A DNA stretch of 20,052 nucleotides, taken from positions 1-20,052 of the IMG/VR virus record IMGVR_UViG_3300032322_001542; one strand, given 5' to 3'. Below the pieces are notes generated by a model. That model made no database searches. It saw nothing but the letters and a program-made list of their open reading frames with translations, and had not been told where the DNA came from. Position numbers and translations under genes: made by a program. Shown here piece after piece: positions 1 to 6,115 of this stretch. Every line of letters starts with the position of its first letter. Position 1 is the stretch's first letter. Source of the stretch: a virus.

Positions 1-1185
1 GAAGAAATGTATGATGAACGCTCGGCAATCAAGAAGAAGATGCTTTCTTCTAAGAAAGAACTCGAAAAGTGCGACAAGAATGATGAAGCCGAAGTCTATC
101 GCATTGAACGTGATATCGCACACTTTGAAAACCAGCAGTTGGCTATTAAGATTCTTTTGAATTCTCTTTATGGTGTGTTGGGTCTTCCTGCGTTTCGTTT
201 CTATGACATTGACAATGCTGAGGCTGTAACTCTTTCTGGACAGACAGTTATTAAGAAAACAGAGGCAGCAATCAACATGAAGTACAACAAAGAATTAAAG
301 ACAGATGACATTGACTATGTTCAATACGTTGACACGGATTCGGTGTTTGTTTCATGTCTCCCACTTGTGAAGAATCGTTTTCCTGACATTGACACGAATA
401 ATGTTGAACTAATGACGAGCAAGATTTACGATATTGCAACAGAAGTTCAGAATTATGTTAATGGTTTCTATGATGTGTTTGCTAAGAAGGTGTTCAATAC
501 GACGAAGCATCGACTTGAAATCAAACAGGAAATGATTGGACGTACTGGCTTTTGGGTTAAGAAGAAGAGGTATGCTCTTTGGATTATTTCAGATAACGGT
601 GTTCCGATGGACAAGTTAGAAGTAAAGGGGTTGGACGTTGTTCGTTCTTCGTTCCCGAAGTCATTCCAAAAGTTCATGAAGGAAGTTCTTGTTGACATTC
701 TAAAATCAAAAGATAAAGATGAGATTGATGAGAACATTCTAACATTCAAACGTCAGTTGGGTGAAGTTCTTTTTGCTGAGGTTTCAAAGAACTCTTCGAT
801 TAAAGACATTAAGAAATATCAAGATCCTGCAAAGGATATGGTTCTTGGTAAGTTTGCTAAGGGTACACCATCACACGTTAAGGCTGCAATCAACTATAAC
901 AAGTTGTTGAAGATGTTCAAGTGTCCTGCCAAATATCCACCAATCAAGAATGGTGATAAGGTGAAGGTTGCTTACTTGAAGAACAATAAGTATGGATTGG
1001 AAGAGTTGGCATTCCGTGGTGACTCTGATCCTGATGAGATTATCCAATTCGTAAAGGAACACTTTGATGCAAAGGAGTTATTTAACTCTGAACTTGATGG
1101 TAAACTTCGTGCATTCTATAATGCACTTAAATGGGAATTTCCATCAGAACATAAAAAAAATGCACAAAAGTTTTTTTCTTTCTAA
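1..1185 (+). CDS. 43: Family B DNA polymerase, T4 gp43-like, C-terminal part (5' end outside window)
   Basis: This is the replicative DNA polymerase of the phage; only the last ~394 codons are here. The frame is open from base 1, so the gene begins upstream and the ATG at position 7 is internal. Counting from that ATG, motif B (KILLNSLYG) is at residues 48-56 and the catalytic motif C (YVDTDSV, metal-binding Asp pair) at 107-113; the rest is palm and thumb. The 3'-5' exonuclease domain expected in this family lies outside the window. The last residues, AQKFFSF, look like the C-terminal tail by which T4-type polymerases dock on the gp45 clamp. Motif spacing and the neighbouring clamp and clamp-loader genes point to the gp43 branch. 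The assignment is firm; the tail function is inferred from the family. Confidence 0.95.
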   Translation, partial: EEMYDERSAIKKKMLSSKKELEKCDKNDEAEVYRIERDIAHFENQQLAIKILLNSLYGVLGLPAFRFYDIDNAEAVTLSGQTVIKKTEAAINMKYNKELKTDDIDYVQYVDTDSVFVSCLPLVKNRFPDIDTNNVELMTSKIYDIATEVQNYVNGFYDVFAKKVFNTTKHRLEIKQEMIGRTGFWVKKKRYALWIISDNGVPMDKLEVKGLDVVRSSFPKSFQKFMKEVLVDILKSKDKDEIDENILTFKRQLGEVLFAEVSKNSSIKDIKKYQDPAKDMVLGKFAKGTPSHVKAAINYNKLLKMFKCPAKYPPIKNGDKVKVAYLKNNKYGLEELAFRGDSDPDEIIQFVKEHFDAKELFNSELDGKLRAFYNALKWEFPSEHKKNAQKFFSF

Positions 1186-1189
1186 AAGA

Positions 1190-1200
1190 TTTCGTATATT
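1190..1200 (+). promoter_or_regulatory. Candidate phage promoter, copy 1 of TTTCGTATATT
   Basis: The 11-mer TTTCGTATATT lies in the 44-base gap between the polymerase and methyltransferase 1, 29 bases before the ATG at 1230. Its 3' half, TATATT (1195-1200), resembles a -10 box. At 17-base spacing the upstream hexamer is only a T-tract (1172-1177), so this copy has no clear -35 box. The identical 11-mer occurs in the two other long intergenic gaps. Promoter function is inferred from position and recurrence. Confidence 0.55.
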
Positions 1201-1229
1201 AGAACATTAGTAAAACAAACAGAGTGGTT

Positions 1230-2225
1230 ATGGAAACAAATATCATTTTAGAAGGCGACTGCATTGAATCAATGAAGAAGTTGCCGGATGCTTTTATCAA
1301 TACCTGTGTTACTTCACCACCTTACTATGGTCTTCGTGATTACGGAGAAGATGGTCAGATTGGTCAAGAAGAAACACCGCAACAATACATTGACAAGATG
1401 GTTGAAGTCTTTGCAGAAGTTCGTCGAGTTCTTCGTGATGACGGAACTCTTTGGTTGAATCTCGGTGATTCATATGCTGGAAGTGGCAAGGGTGCTTACG
1501 CTGACGGTGTATCTAGGTTAGGTGAAAAGTCAAAAGTTCAAGCCAGTAGTAAAGGAACTACCACTGGAACATTTAGAAAGACAAATGTTCAAGGATTGAA
1601 GCCAAAAAATCTTATGGGTATTCCGTGGAGAACTGCAATGGCACTTCAAGAAGATGGGTGGTATCTTCGTCAGGATATTATTTGGGCAAAGCCAAACCCA
1701 ATGCCAGAATCAGTTACAGATAGATGTACAAAGGGACACGAGTATATTTTCTTGATGACGAAGAACCCTGACTATTACTTTGACTACGAAGCTATTCGAG
1801 AACGTTCTGTTTCAAAGATGGACAGAGAACATCTTTCTCCGATTGGTGGAAAGAAGAATGTATTAAAACCTGGTTCGTATTCAGGTAATGCACCAGAGAA
1901 CGATGGGTTTAGAAACAAACGTTCTGTGTGGAATGTTCCCATCCGAGCAAAGTCATACGAAGGAGCACACTTCGCAGTTTATCCCGAAGACCTTATTACA
2001 CCTTGCGTTCTTGCTGGTGCTCCCGAAGGTGGTATCGTTCTTGACCCATTCTTTGGTGCAGGTACAACAGGTGCAGTTGCAATCAAGAACGGAAGAACTT
2101 ACATTGGTTGTGAGTTGAATCCAGAGTATATCCAAGTTGCAAAGAATCGTCTTGACCCAATTCACTTGAAGCGTGAAAACATGGAGAAGGCAGACGGTAT
2201 CATTCAGAACTATTTTCAATTCTAA
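1230..2225 (+). CDS. DNA methyltransferase 1 (N6-adenine/N4-cytosine, beta-type motif order)
   Basis: Site-specific DNA methyltransferase that transfers a methyl group from SAM to an exocyclic amino group of adenine or cytosine. The 331-residue protein has catalytic motif IV TSPPY at 28-32 followed much later by SAM-binding motif I DPFFGAGTT at 272-280; this order is that of the beta class. The region between (about 85-240) should hold target recognition. TSPPY alone does not separate N6-adenine from N4-cytosine activity. I chose ATG 1230, which has a weak AGAG 5 bases upstream, over GTG 1224. No restriction endonuclease is adjacent, so it is probably an orphan enzyme for self-protection or regulation. 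The protein ends in QNYFQF, nearly the same tail as the DNA polymerase, suggesting clamp docking. It is probably co-transcribed with the clamp gene 25 bases downstream. Confidence 0.9.
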   Translation: METNIILEGDCIESMKKLPDAFINTCVTSPPYYGLRDYGEDGQIGQEETPQQYIDKMVEVFAEVRRVLRDDGTLWLNLGDSYAGSGKGAYADGVSRLGEKSKVQASSKGTTTGTFRKTNVQGLKPKNLMGIPWRTAMALQEDGWYLRQDIIWAKPNPMPESVTDRCTKGHEYIFLMTKNPDYYFDYEAIRERSVSKMDREHLSPIGGKKNVLKPGSYSGNAPENDGFRNKRSVWNVPIRAKSYEGAHFAVYPEDLITPCVLAGAPEGGIVLDPFFGAGTTGAVAIKNGRTYIGCELNPEYIQVAKNRLDPIHLKRENMEKADGIIQNYFQF

Positions 2226-2250
2226 TAAATAAATTCAGACAGGAGTAAAT

Positions 2251-2970
2251 ATGGAAAAGTCACGGTTGATGAACTTCATTAGTAAGTATCACCTAAACGG
2301 TTTGGTTCAATCAGTTTCGTGGAACTCTAATGGTTCTCTTTCAACTCGGTTTATCTCTGATGATAAGTCGGTGGTAGGAGAAGTTCAAATGAACACATTC
2401 AACGGAACAAAGTCAAAGCTTGGTGTTTATAACACAGACCTTCTTGTTAAGTTGATTAGCGTTCTTGGTAATGACATTAATTTCAATGTCAATCTTGCAC
2501 AAGACAAGGCGTTCTCACTTACACTTGATGACAATTCAACAACGGTAAACTATATGTTGGCTGACATGGCAGTTATTCCACCAACACCAGAGTTGAAGCA
2601 ACTTCCTCCGTTTCAACTTACAATCAAGTTGACAAAGGAATTCATTGATAAGTTTATTCGTGCTAAGGGAGCTCTTCCTGAAATTGAACACTTTACTCTT
2701 GTCAAGAATCAAAAGCTGAACAAGTATCAAGTTGTTCTTGGTCATTCTAATCTAAACTCAAATCGTATCTCTCTTGATATTGATTGTGAAGTTAGTGAAG
2801 ACATCGAACCTATTTCATTCTCAGCAAAGTATTTCCGTGAGATTCTTGCGGCAAACAAGGACTTAAAGGGTGGAACACTCGCGGTATCATCGGAAGGTCT
2901 TGCTAAGGCAGAGTTTGAAATTGATGGATTTGAATCAAGATATTTCTTAGTTCGTATGGAGAACAACTAA
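2251..2970 (+). CDS. 45: Sliding clamp, T4 gp45-like DNA polymerase processivity factor
   Basis: Ring-forming processivity factor that encircles DNA and tethers the polymerase; in T4 it is also the mobile activator of late transcription. The protein is 239 residues, close to T4 gp45 (about 228). Sequence similarity to T4 gp45 is diffuse, as usual in this family: an N-terminal helix and basic segment, alternating beta strands, and a proline-rich connector (VIPPTP, about 108-113) comparable to the linker between the two clamp domains. Identification rests on length, this pattern and its place beside the clamp-loader and polymerase genes. Translation starts at ATG 2251 with a strong AGGAG at 2241-2245. 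The gene below starts 1 base after its stop (TAA-T-ATG), so the two are coupled. Confidence 0.85.
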   Translation: MEKSRLMNFISKYHLNGLVQSVSWNSNGSLSTRFISDDKSVVGEVQMNTFNGTKSKLGVYNTDLLVKLISVLGNDINFNVNLAQDKAFSLTLDDNSTTVNYMLADMAVIPPTPELKQLPPFQLTIKLTKEFIDKFIRAKGALPEIEHFTLVKNQKLNKYQVVLGHSNLNSNRISLDIDCEVSEDIEPISFSAKYFREILAANKDLKGGTLAVSSEGLAKAEFEIDGFESRYFLVRMENN

Positions 2971-2971
2971 T

Positions 2972-3196
2972 ATGGACGAGTTCTATTGGAAGAAACGGGA
3001 TTCCTATTGGAAGCCAGATTACTATGTAAGTCCAGAAGGTAAAGTTCTTGGTGAACTAACTGAAAGTCGTGAGAGCAATACATGGAGAGCAAGCGTATGG
3101 AGTGAATCAGATAGACACTTTATAACACTTGGTATCTATATTGCAGAGGAACTTGCTAAGTCTGCAATAGAGCAATATTGTGAGGATAATTACTAA
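2972..3196 (+). CDS. Hypothetical 74-residue protein of the clamp unit
   Basis: A small soluble protein that I do not recognise. It is rich in aromatic and charged residues near the N-terminus (YWKKRDSYWKPDYYV), has a turn-rich middle (PEGK) and a C-terminal helix ending in an acidic stretch (AEELAKSAIEQYCEDNY). No signal peptide or membrane segment is visible. It starts 1 base after the clamp stop codon, with GGAG at about 2958-2961 inside the clamp gene as a plausible ribosome site, so it is translationally coupled to the clamp. It is the last gene before the strong terminator at 3221-3246. The clean frame, coupling and matching base composition support a real gene. A role as a clamp partner is possible but rests only on context. 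Confidence 0.7.
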   Translation: MDEFYWKKRDSYWKPDYYVSPEGKVLGELTESRESNTWRASVWSESDRHFITLGIYIAEELAKSAIEQYCEDNY

Positions 3197-3220
3197 GAGA
3201 TTTCCACACAAAGAAATAAC

Positions 3221-3246
3221 AAAAGGGAACTTCGGTTCCCTTTTTT
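3221..3246 (+). terminator. Rho-independent terminator with TTCG loop
   Basis: A perfect 10-bp stem (AAAAGGGAAC at 3221-3230 with GTTCCCTTTT at 3235-3244) encloses the loop TTCG (3231-3234), closed by C-G, the very stable cUUCGg tetraloop. The descending arm runs into six Ts (3241-3246). It ends the clamp unit 25 bases after the 74-residue gene and lies just before the promoter-like element for gp44. It is the only strong intrinsic terminator I see in the window. Confidence 0.95.
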
Positions 3247-3249
3247 CAT

Positions 3250-3278
3250 TTGGAAATGTCCCAAAAATTTCGTATATT
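3250..3278 (+). promoter_or_regulatory. Candidate promoter for clamp-loader unit, copy 2 of TTTCGTATATT
   Basis: TTTCGTATATT is at 3268-3278. Its TATATT (3273-3278) has a sigma70-like upstream partner, TTGGAA at 3250-3255, with 17 bases between. It lies directly after the terminator and 30 bases before the gp44 ATG (3309), where a new transcription start is needed. This is the best supported of the three copies. Confidence 0.7.
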
Positions 3279-3308
3279 GTATTCATCTGATAACAATAAG
3301 GTTTCAAA

Positions 3309-4247
3309 ATGTTCAATCCCCAACACACTCTTTATGTGGAAAAGTATCGTCCACAGTCACTTGACACGTATATTGGAAACGAAACAATCAAGGAAACGTT
3401 CAAGCGATACCTACAATCGGGTGATGTACCACACCTTCTTCTTTATGGTGATGCCGGTAGTGGTAAGACAACACTTGCAAAGATTGTAGCCAACACAATT
3501 TCAAAAGACAATTACATTTACATAAATGCTTCCGATGAGAACTCCATTGATACCGTCCGAGACAAAATCAAGCAGTTCGCATCGTCAATCGGTTTCGGTG
3601 GTTTGAAGATTATCATTCTCGACGAGTCTGATTATCTCACTCCAAATGCACAAGCTGCTCTCCGTAACATTATGGAGACGTTCAGCAAGACAACACGATT
3701 TATCCTAACGTGTAATTACGTGGACAAGATTATTGACCCGATTCAATCTCGGTGTCAAATCTTCAACATCGTTCCTCCATCTAAGAAAGATGTTGCTGTT
3801 CACACGATGGGAATTCTTGAATCGGAAGGTGTGGAGTTCTCAAAGGAAGATTTAGCACAAATCATTAACATGACTTATCCTGACATTCGTCGTGTACTGA
3901 ATACAGTTCAACGTTGTATTCTCGATGGTAAGATGCAACTTGATAAGTCAACTCTTGTTCAGAATAACTTTTACTCAACAGTTGTTGACGTATTAAAGTC
4001 TGGTAAGAATAAGAAAGAAAAGTACACAGAGATTCGTCAGATTCTTGCTGACAACTCAATCCGTGATTACAATCCACTGTTCCGTTATCTGTATGATAAT
4101 GTAGAACAATTTGCGAATGGATTTGTATCAACTGCGATTCTTATTATCGCGGAATCACAATACAAAGATGCAATGGTAGTAGACCATGAAATTAATGCGA
4201 TGGCGATGTTCATCCAACTCATTATGGAAATAGACCAAAGAAAGTAA
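3309..4247 (+). CDS. 44: Clamp-loader ATPase large subunit, T4 gp44-like (RFC/DnaX family)
   Basis: AAA+ ATPase that, with gp62, opens the gp45 ring and loads it at primer-template junctions. The protein is 312 residues (T4 gp44 about 319). It begins with the RFC-type N-terminus VEKYRPQSLDTYIG. Walker A is GDAGSGKTT (47-55), Walker B ILDESD (103-108), sensor 1 lies at N136 (TCNY), and the SRC motif with the trans-acting arginine is at 147-149. The C-terminal third is the helical collar region. DESD replaces the more usual DEAD/DEFD form and keeps the catalytic Asp-Glu pair. It is the first gene after the terminator/promoter pair, so the loader is not in the same transcript as the clamp unless the terminator leaks. 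Methyltransferase 2 follows after 1 base. Confidence 0.95.
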   Translation: MFNPQHTLYVEKYRPQSLDTYIGNETIKETFKRYLQSGDVPHLLLYGDAGSGKTTLAKIVANTISKDNYIYINASDENSIDTVRDKIKQFASSIGFGGLKIIILDESDYLTPNAQAALRNIMETFSKTTRFILTCNYVDKIIDPIQSRCQIFNIVPPSKKDVAVHTMGILESEGVEFSKEDLAQIINMTYPDIRRVLNTVQRCILDGKMQLDKSTLVQNNFYSTVVDVLKSGKNKKEKYTEIRQILADNSIRDYNPLFRYLYDNVEQFANGFVSTAILIIAESQYKDAMVVDHEINAMAMFIQLIMEIDQRK

Positions 4248-4248
4248 G

Positions 4249-5013
4249 ATGGAGATAAACAAGATATATAATGAAGATTGTTTGGAGACAATGAAAAGAA
4301 TACCAGATGGATTCATTGATTTGGTTGTAACTTCTCCACCTTATGATAACTTACGCCAGTATAACGGTTATTCATTTGATTTTGAAAATACAGCAAAAGA
4401 ATTATATCGAATCGTTAAAAATAGTGGTGTAGTTGTTTGGGTAGTTGGTGATGAAACATCAAATGGAAGTGAGTCTGGTACTTCATTTAAACAAGCACTT
4501 TACTTCAAACAGATTGGATTTAACTTACATGATACGATGATATACGAAAAAAATTCACCGGCATATCCTGCATCTAAAAAATCTAATAGATATACACAGA
4601 TATTTGAGTATATGTTTGTATTATCGAAAGGTAAACCATTTGCAAATTTGATATGTGACAAACCAAACAAATGGTATGGACATAAAGACTTTTCAGGCAA
4701 ACTAAAAAATCCAGTTCCAGAATTTTCTCCAAGAACAAACATTTGGAAATATACCACATCGTTTAATGGTGTCCATCACCCTGCACCTTTTCCAGAACAA
4801 TTGGTGGAAGACCATATATTATCTTGGAGTCAAATAGGTGAGATTATATATGACCCTTTTATGGGAAGTGGAACTACTGCTAAGATGGCGTTGATGAACA
4901 GTCGTAAATTTATTGGTAGTGAAATATCGAATGAATATTGTGATATAGCCAATAATAGAATTAAAGATATATGTGCAGTTGATTTGATGAATCTAAATAA
5001 ATTTTTTGAATAG
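4249..5013 (+). CDS. DNA methyltransferase 2 (N6-adenine/N4-cytosine type)
   Basis: A second SAM-dependent DNA amino-methyltransferase, 254 residues. Motif IV TSPPY is at 28-32 and motif I DPFMGSGTT at 202-210, the beta-class order. Beyond these motifs it differs clearly from methyltransferase 1 (TSPPYDNLRQY against TSPPYYGLRDY, shorter recognition region), so it is not a recent duplicate and probably has another target. Its composition is AT-richer than its neighbours: hand counts give 16 G+C of 60 at 4561-4620 against 27 of 60 at 3421-3480 in gp44. It sits between the two clamp-loader genes that are adjacent in T4, suggesting a later insertion. It ends NKFFE, weakly similar to the polymerase tail. 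No restriction enzyme is nearby. The start ATG 4249 is 1 base after the gp44 stop. Confidence 0.9.
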   Translation: MEINKIYNEDCLETMKRIPDGFIDLVVTSPPYDNLRQYNGYSFDFENTAKELYRIVKNSGVVVWVVGDETSNGSESGTSFKQALYFKQIGFNLHDTMIYEKNSPAYPASKKSNRYTQIFEYMFVLSKGKPFANLICDKPNKWYGHKDFSGKLKNPVPEFSPRTNIWKYTTSFNGVHHPAPFPEQLVEDHILSWSQIGEIIYDPFMGSGTTAKMALMNSRKFIGSEISNEYCDIANNRIKDICAVDLMNLNKFFE

Positions 5014-5026
5014 AAGGGAAATAACT

Positions 5027-5293
5027 ATGAGCAATCTATTTGATGTTGGTGGTGGACAACCACCACAACAGAAGGTAAACGTGAATTTGAACGAGGCACA
5101 AGATTTGACGTGTCCAAATTGTGGAAGTCACTTCTTCAACACAGTTTTTATGTTTAAGAAACTATCGGCACTTGTTTCACCAAACGGTAGAGAATCTTTA
5201 ATTCCGATTGAAACTTTCGCTTGTATCGAATGTGGAACAATTCCAAAAGAACTTCTACCAAAGGCACCAGGTAATGGCTCGGAACTTATTTGA
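5027..5293 (+). CDS. Small zinc-ribbon protein
   Basis: An 88-residue protein with two Cys pairs, CPNC (C29, C32) and CIEC (C66, C69), the pattern of a zinc ribbon. The loop between them carries the hydrophobic strand FMFKKLSALV. The N-terminus is a flexible Gly/Pro/Gln linker (GGGQPPQQ). Zinc ribbons of this size often bind nucleic acid or proteins, but I cannot assign a role. I chose ATG 5027 because AAGGGA (5014-5019) lies about 7 bases upstream; the frame is open a little further, but that extension overlaps methyltransferase 2 and lacks a ribosome site. Its end overlaps the start of the gp62-like gene by 20 bases, so it is part of the clamp-loader operon. An inverted repeat lies just after its start codon. 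Confidence 0.75.
   Translation: MSNLFDVGGGQPPQQKVNVNLNEAQDLTCPNCGSHFFNTVFMFKKLSALVSPNGRESLIPIETFACIECGTIPKELLPKAPGNGSELI
5047..5065 (+). repeat. Short inverted repeat near the start of the zinc-ribbon gene
   Basis: TGGTGGT (5047-5053) and ACCACCA (5059-5065) can form a 7-bp stem around GGACA. The stem begins 20 bases after the start codon at 5027, in a GC-poor region. The bases also encode the Gly/Pro linker, so the symmetry may be a by-product of GGT and CCA codons. Confidence 0.4.
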
Positions 5294-5726
5294 TTTAATC
5301 AAGGGTGTGACCAAAGATAAAATAAAATGGGAAGCCCTTACTGAAGAAGACCAAAAGGTGTGGAACAATTTTATTGTAAGCCGATGGTTTTCTATGGAGA
5401 TGGAATTGACGGATGCCGTGAATGACTTTCAAAAGTATAGTAACTGCATCCTTACTTCCAAAGATTACTATAAGTTACTCCATGATGTCTTACCAAAGAC
5501 AACATTTTACCTGAAGTACACGAAGAAAAAGAAAAAGGTAGATATAGATTCGCAATTTGTGGATTTATTCTGCCAACATTATCAGCTTGGTAAGAAAGTA
5601 GTTTTTGAGTATATTACAGACCTTGTAAGAATAAACCCAAACGAACTCGTTTCTGTTTTGGAATCTTACGGAACCAAGAAAGAAGATGTAGAAAAATTCA
5701 AGAAACAAATAAAGACATTACAATGA
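5274..5726 (+). CDS. 62: Clamp-loader small subunit, T4 gp62-like
   Basis: Probable partner of gp44 in the clamp loader, 150 residues (T4 gp62 about 187). This family has no catalytic motif and evolves fast. The support is the N-terminus NLFDLIKG, the segment WNNFIVSRWFSM followed by a helical region, the SKDYYKLLHDVLPK segment comparable to the DY..L...P stretch of phage gp62 proteins, the basic run YTKKKKKV, and its place behind gp44 in one operon. The frame is open upstream to 5208, but ATG 5274 gives the family-like MARNLFDL start and a 20-base overlap with the zinc-ribbon gene; an upstream start would overlap that gene far more. I am fairly sure of the family and less sure of the exact start. 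Confidence 0.7.
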   Translation: MARNLFDLIKGVTKDKIKWEALTEEDQKVWNNFIVSRWFSMEMELTDAVNDFQKYSNCILTSKDYYKLLHDVLPKTTFYLKYTKKKKKVDIDSQFVDLFCQHYQLGKKVVFEYITDLVRINPNELVSVLESYGTKKEDVEKFKKQIKTLQ

Positions 5727-5737
5727 GGACAACAAAA

Positions 5738-6115
5738 ATGGCAATAAAAGAAATTGACTTGGGTAAAAAGAAAGATGAGAGTGACATCGTTGCTCAAATG
5801 GAAGAGAAGTTTCCTATTATGACTACCGACTTCAAGAGAATTCAACGTGAACAATATGAACTCTTTTGTAGAAAGCAATCTAATTACGGGCCAGACAACA
5901 TTTCATTAGGAACAACTCTTGAAAGAGAAAACGATAGAAAGTTATCACTTCAAGGTTTGTTCTTCCGATTGAACGATAAAATCAATCGATACAAACAAAT
6001 GATTATGTTTGGTTCAGTTGATGCAGTTGGTGAATCACTTGAAGATACATTCAAAGATATTTCAGTTTACGGTATCATTGCACAACTCGTTCAAAACGGG
6101 AAGTGGGGTAAGTAA
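5738..6115 (+). CDS. Nmad1/DUF1599-like protein (nucleotide-modification-associated domain)
   Basis: A 125-residue, mostly helical protein. Recognisable parts are FCRKQSNYGPDNISLG (43-58), FRLNDKINRY (76-85) and GESLEDTFKDI (98-108) followed by a tyrosine and an aliphatic helix. This layout (YG, then a LxxKxxR helix, then ESxxDTxxD with a Y and aliphatics) matches what I recall of DUF1599, renamed nucleotide modification associated domain 1 because it occurs in phages with modified bases. The E/D motif could bind metal, as in MazG-like NTP pyrophosphatases. Its biochemical role is not established. I prefer ATG 5738, with GAGGA at 5725-5729 and 8 bases of spacing, over ATG 5723, which overlaps the gp62 stop. 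Its stop overlaps the next ATG by one base. Confidence 0.6.
   Translation: MAIKEIDLGKKKDESDIVAQMEEKFPIMTTDFKRIQREQYELFCRKQSNYGPDNISLGTTLERENDRKLSLQGLFFRLNDKINRYKQMIMFGSVDAVGESLEDTFKDISVYGIIAQLVQNGKWGK

Noticed and set aside
1151-1182. A-run then T-run at the end of the polymerase gene as a terminator
   Set aside because: Only A-T pairing is possible, there is no GC stem, and the bases encode the conserved polymerase tail.
2224-2231. AATAAATA before the clamp gene, one base off the T4 late promoter
   Set aside because: It is only 19 bases from the start codon, overlaps the upstream stop, and lies in plain AT-rich sequence; too weak to call.
3367-3374. CGTATATT inside gp44, and again at 14346-14353 in the GT9-like gene
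   Set aside because: These encode Tyr-Ile within conserved frames and lack the preceding TTT, so I do not count them as copies of the promoter element.
5208-5273. Upstream extension of the gp62-like frame
   Set aside because: It overlaps the cysteine-pair part of the zinc-ribbon gene; ATG 5274 gives a family-like N-terminus.
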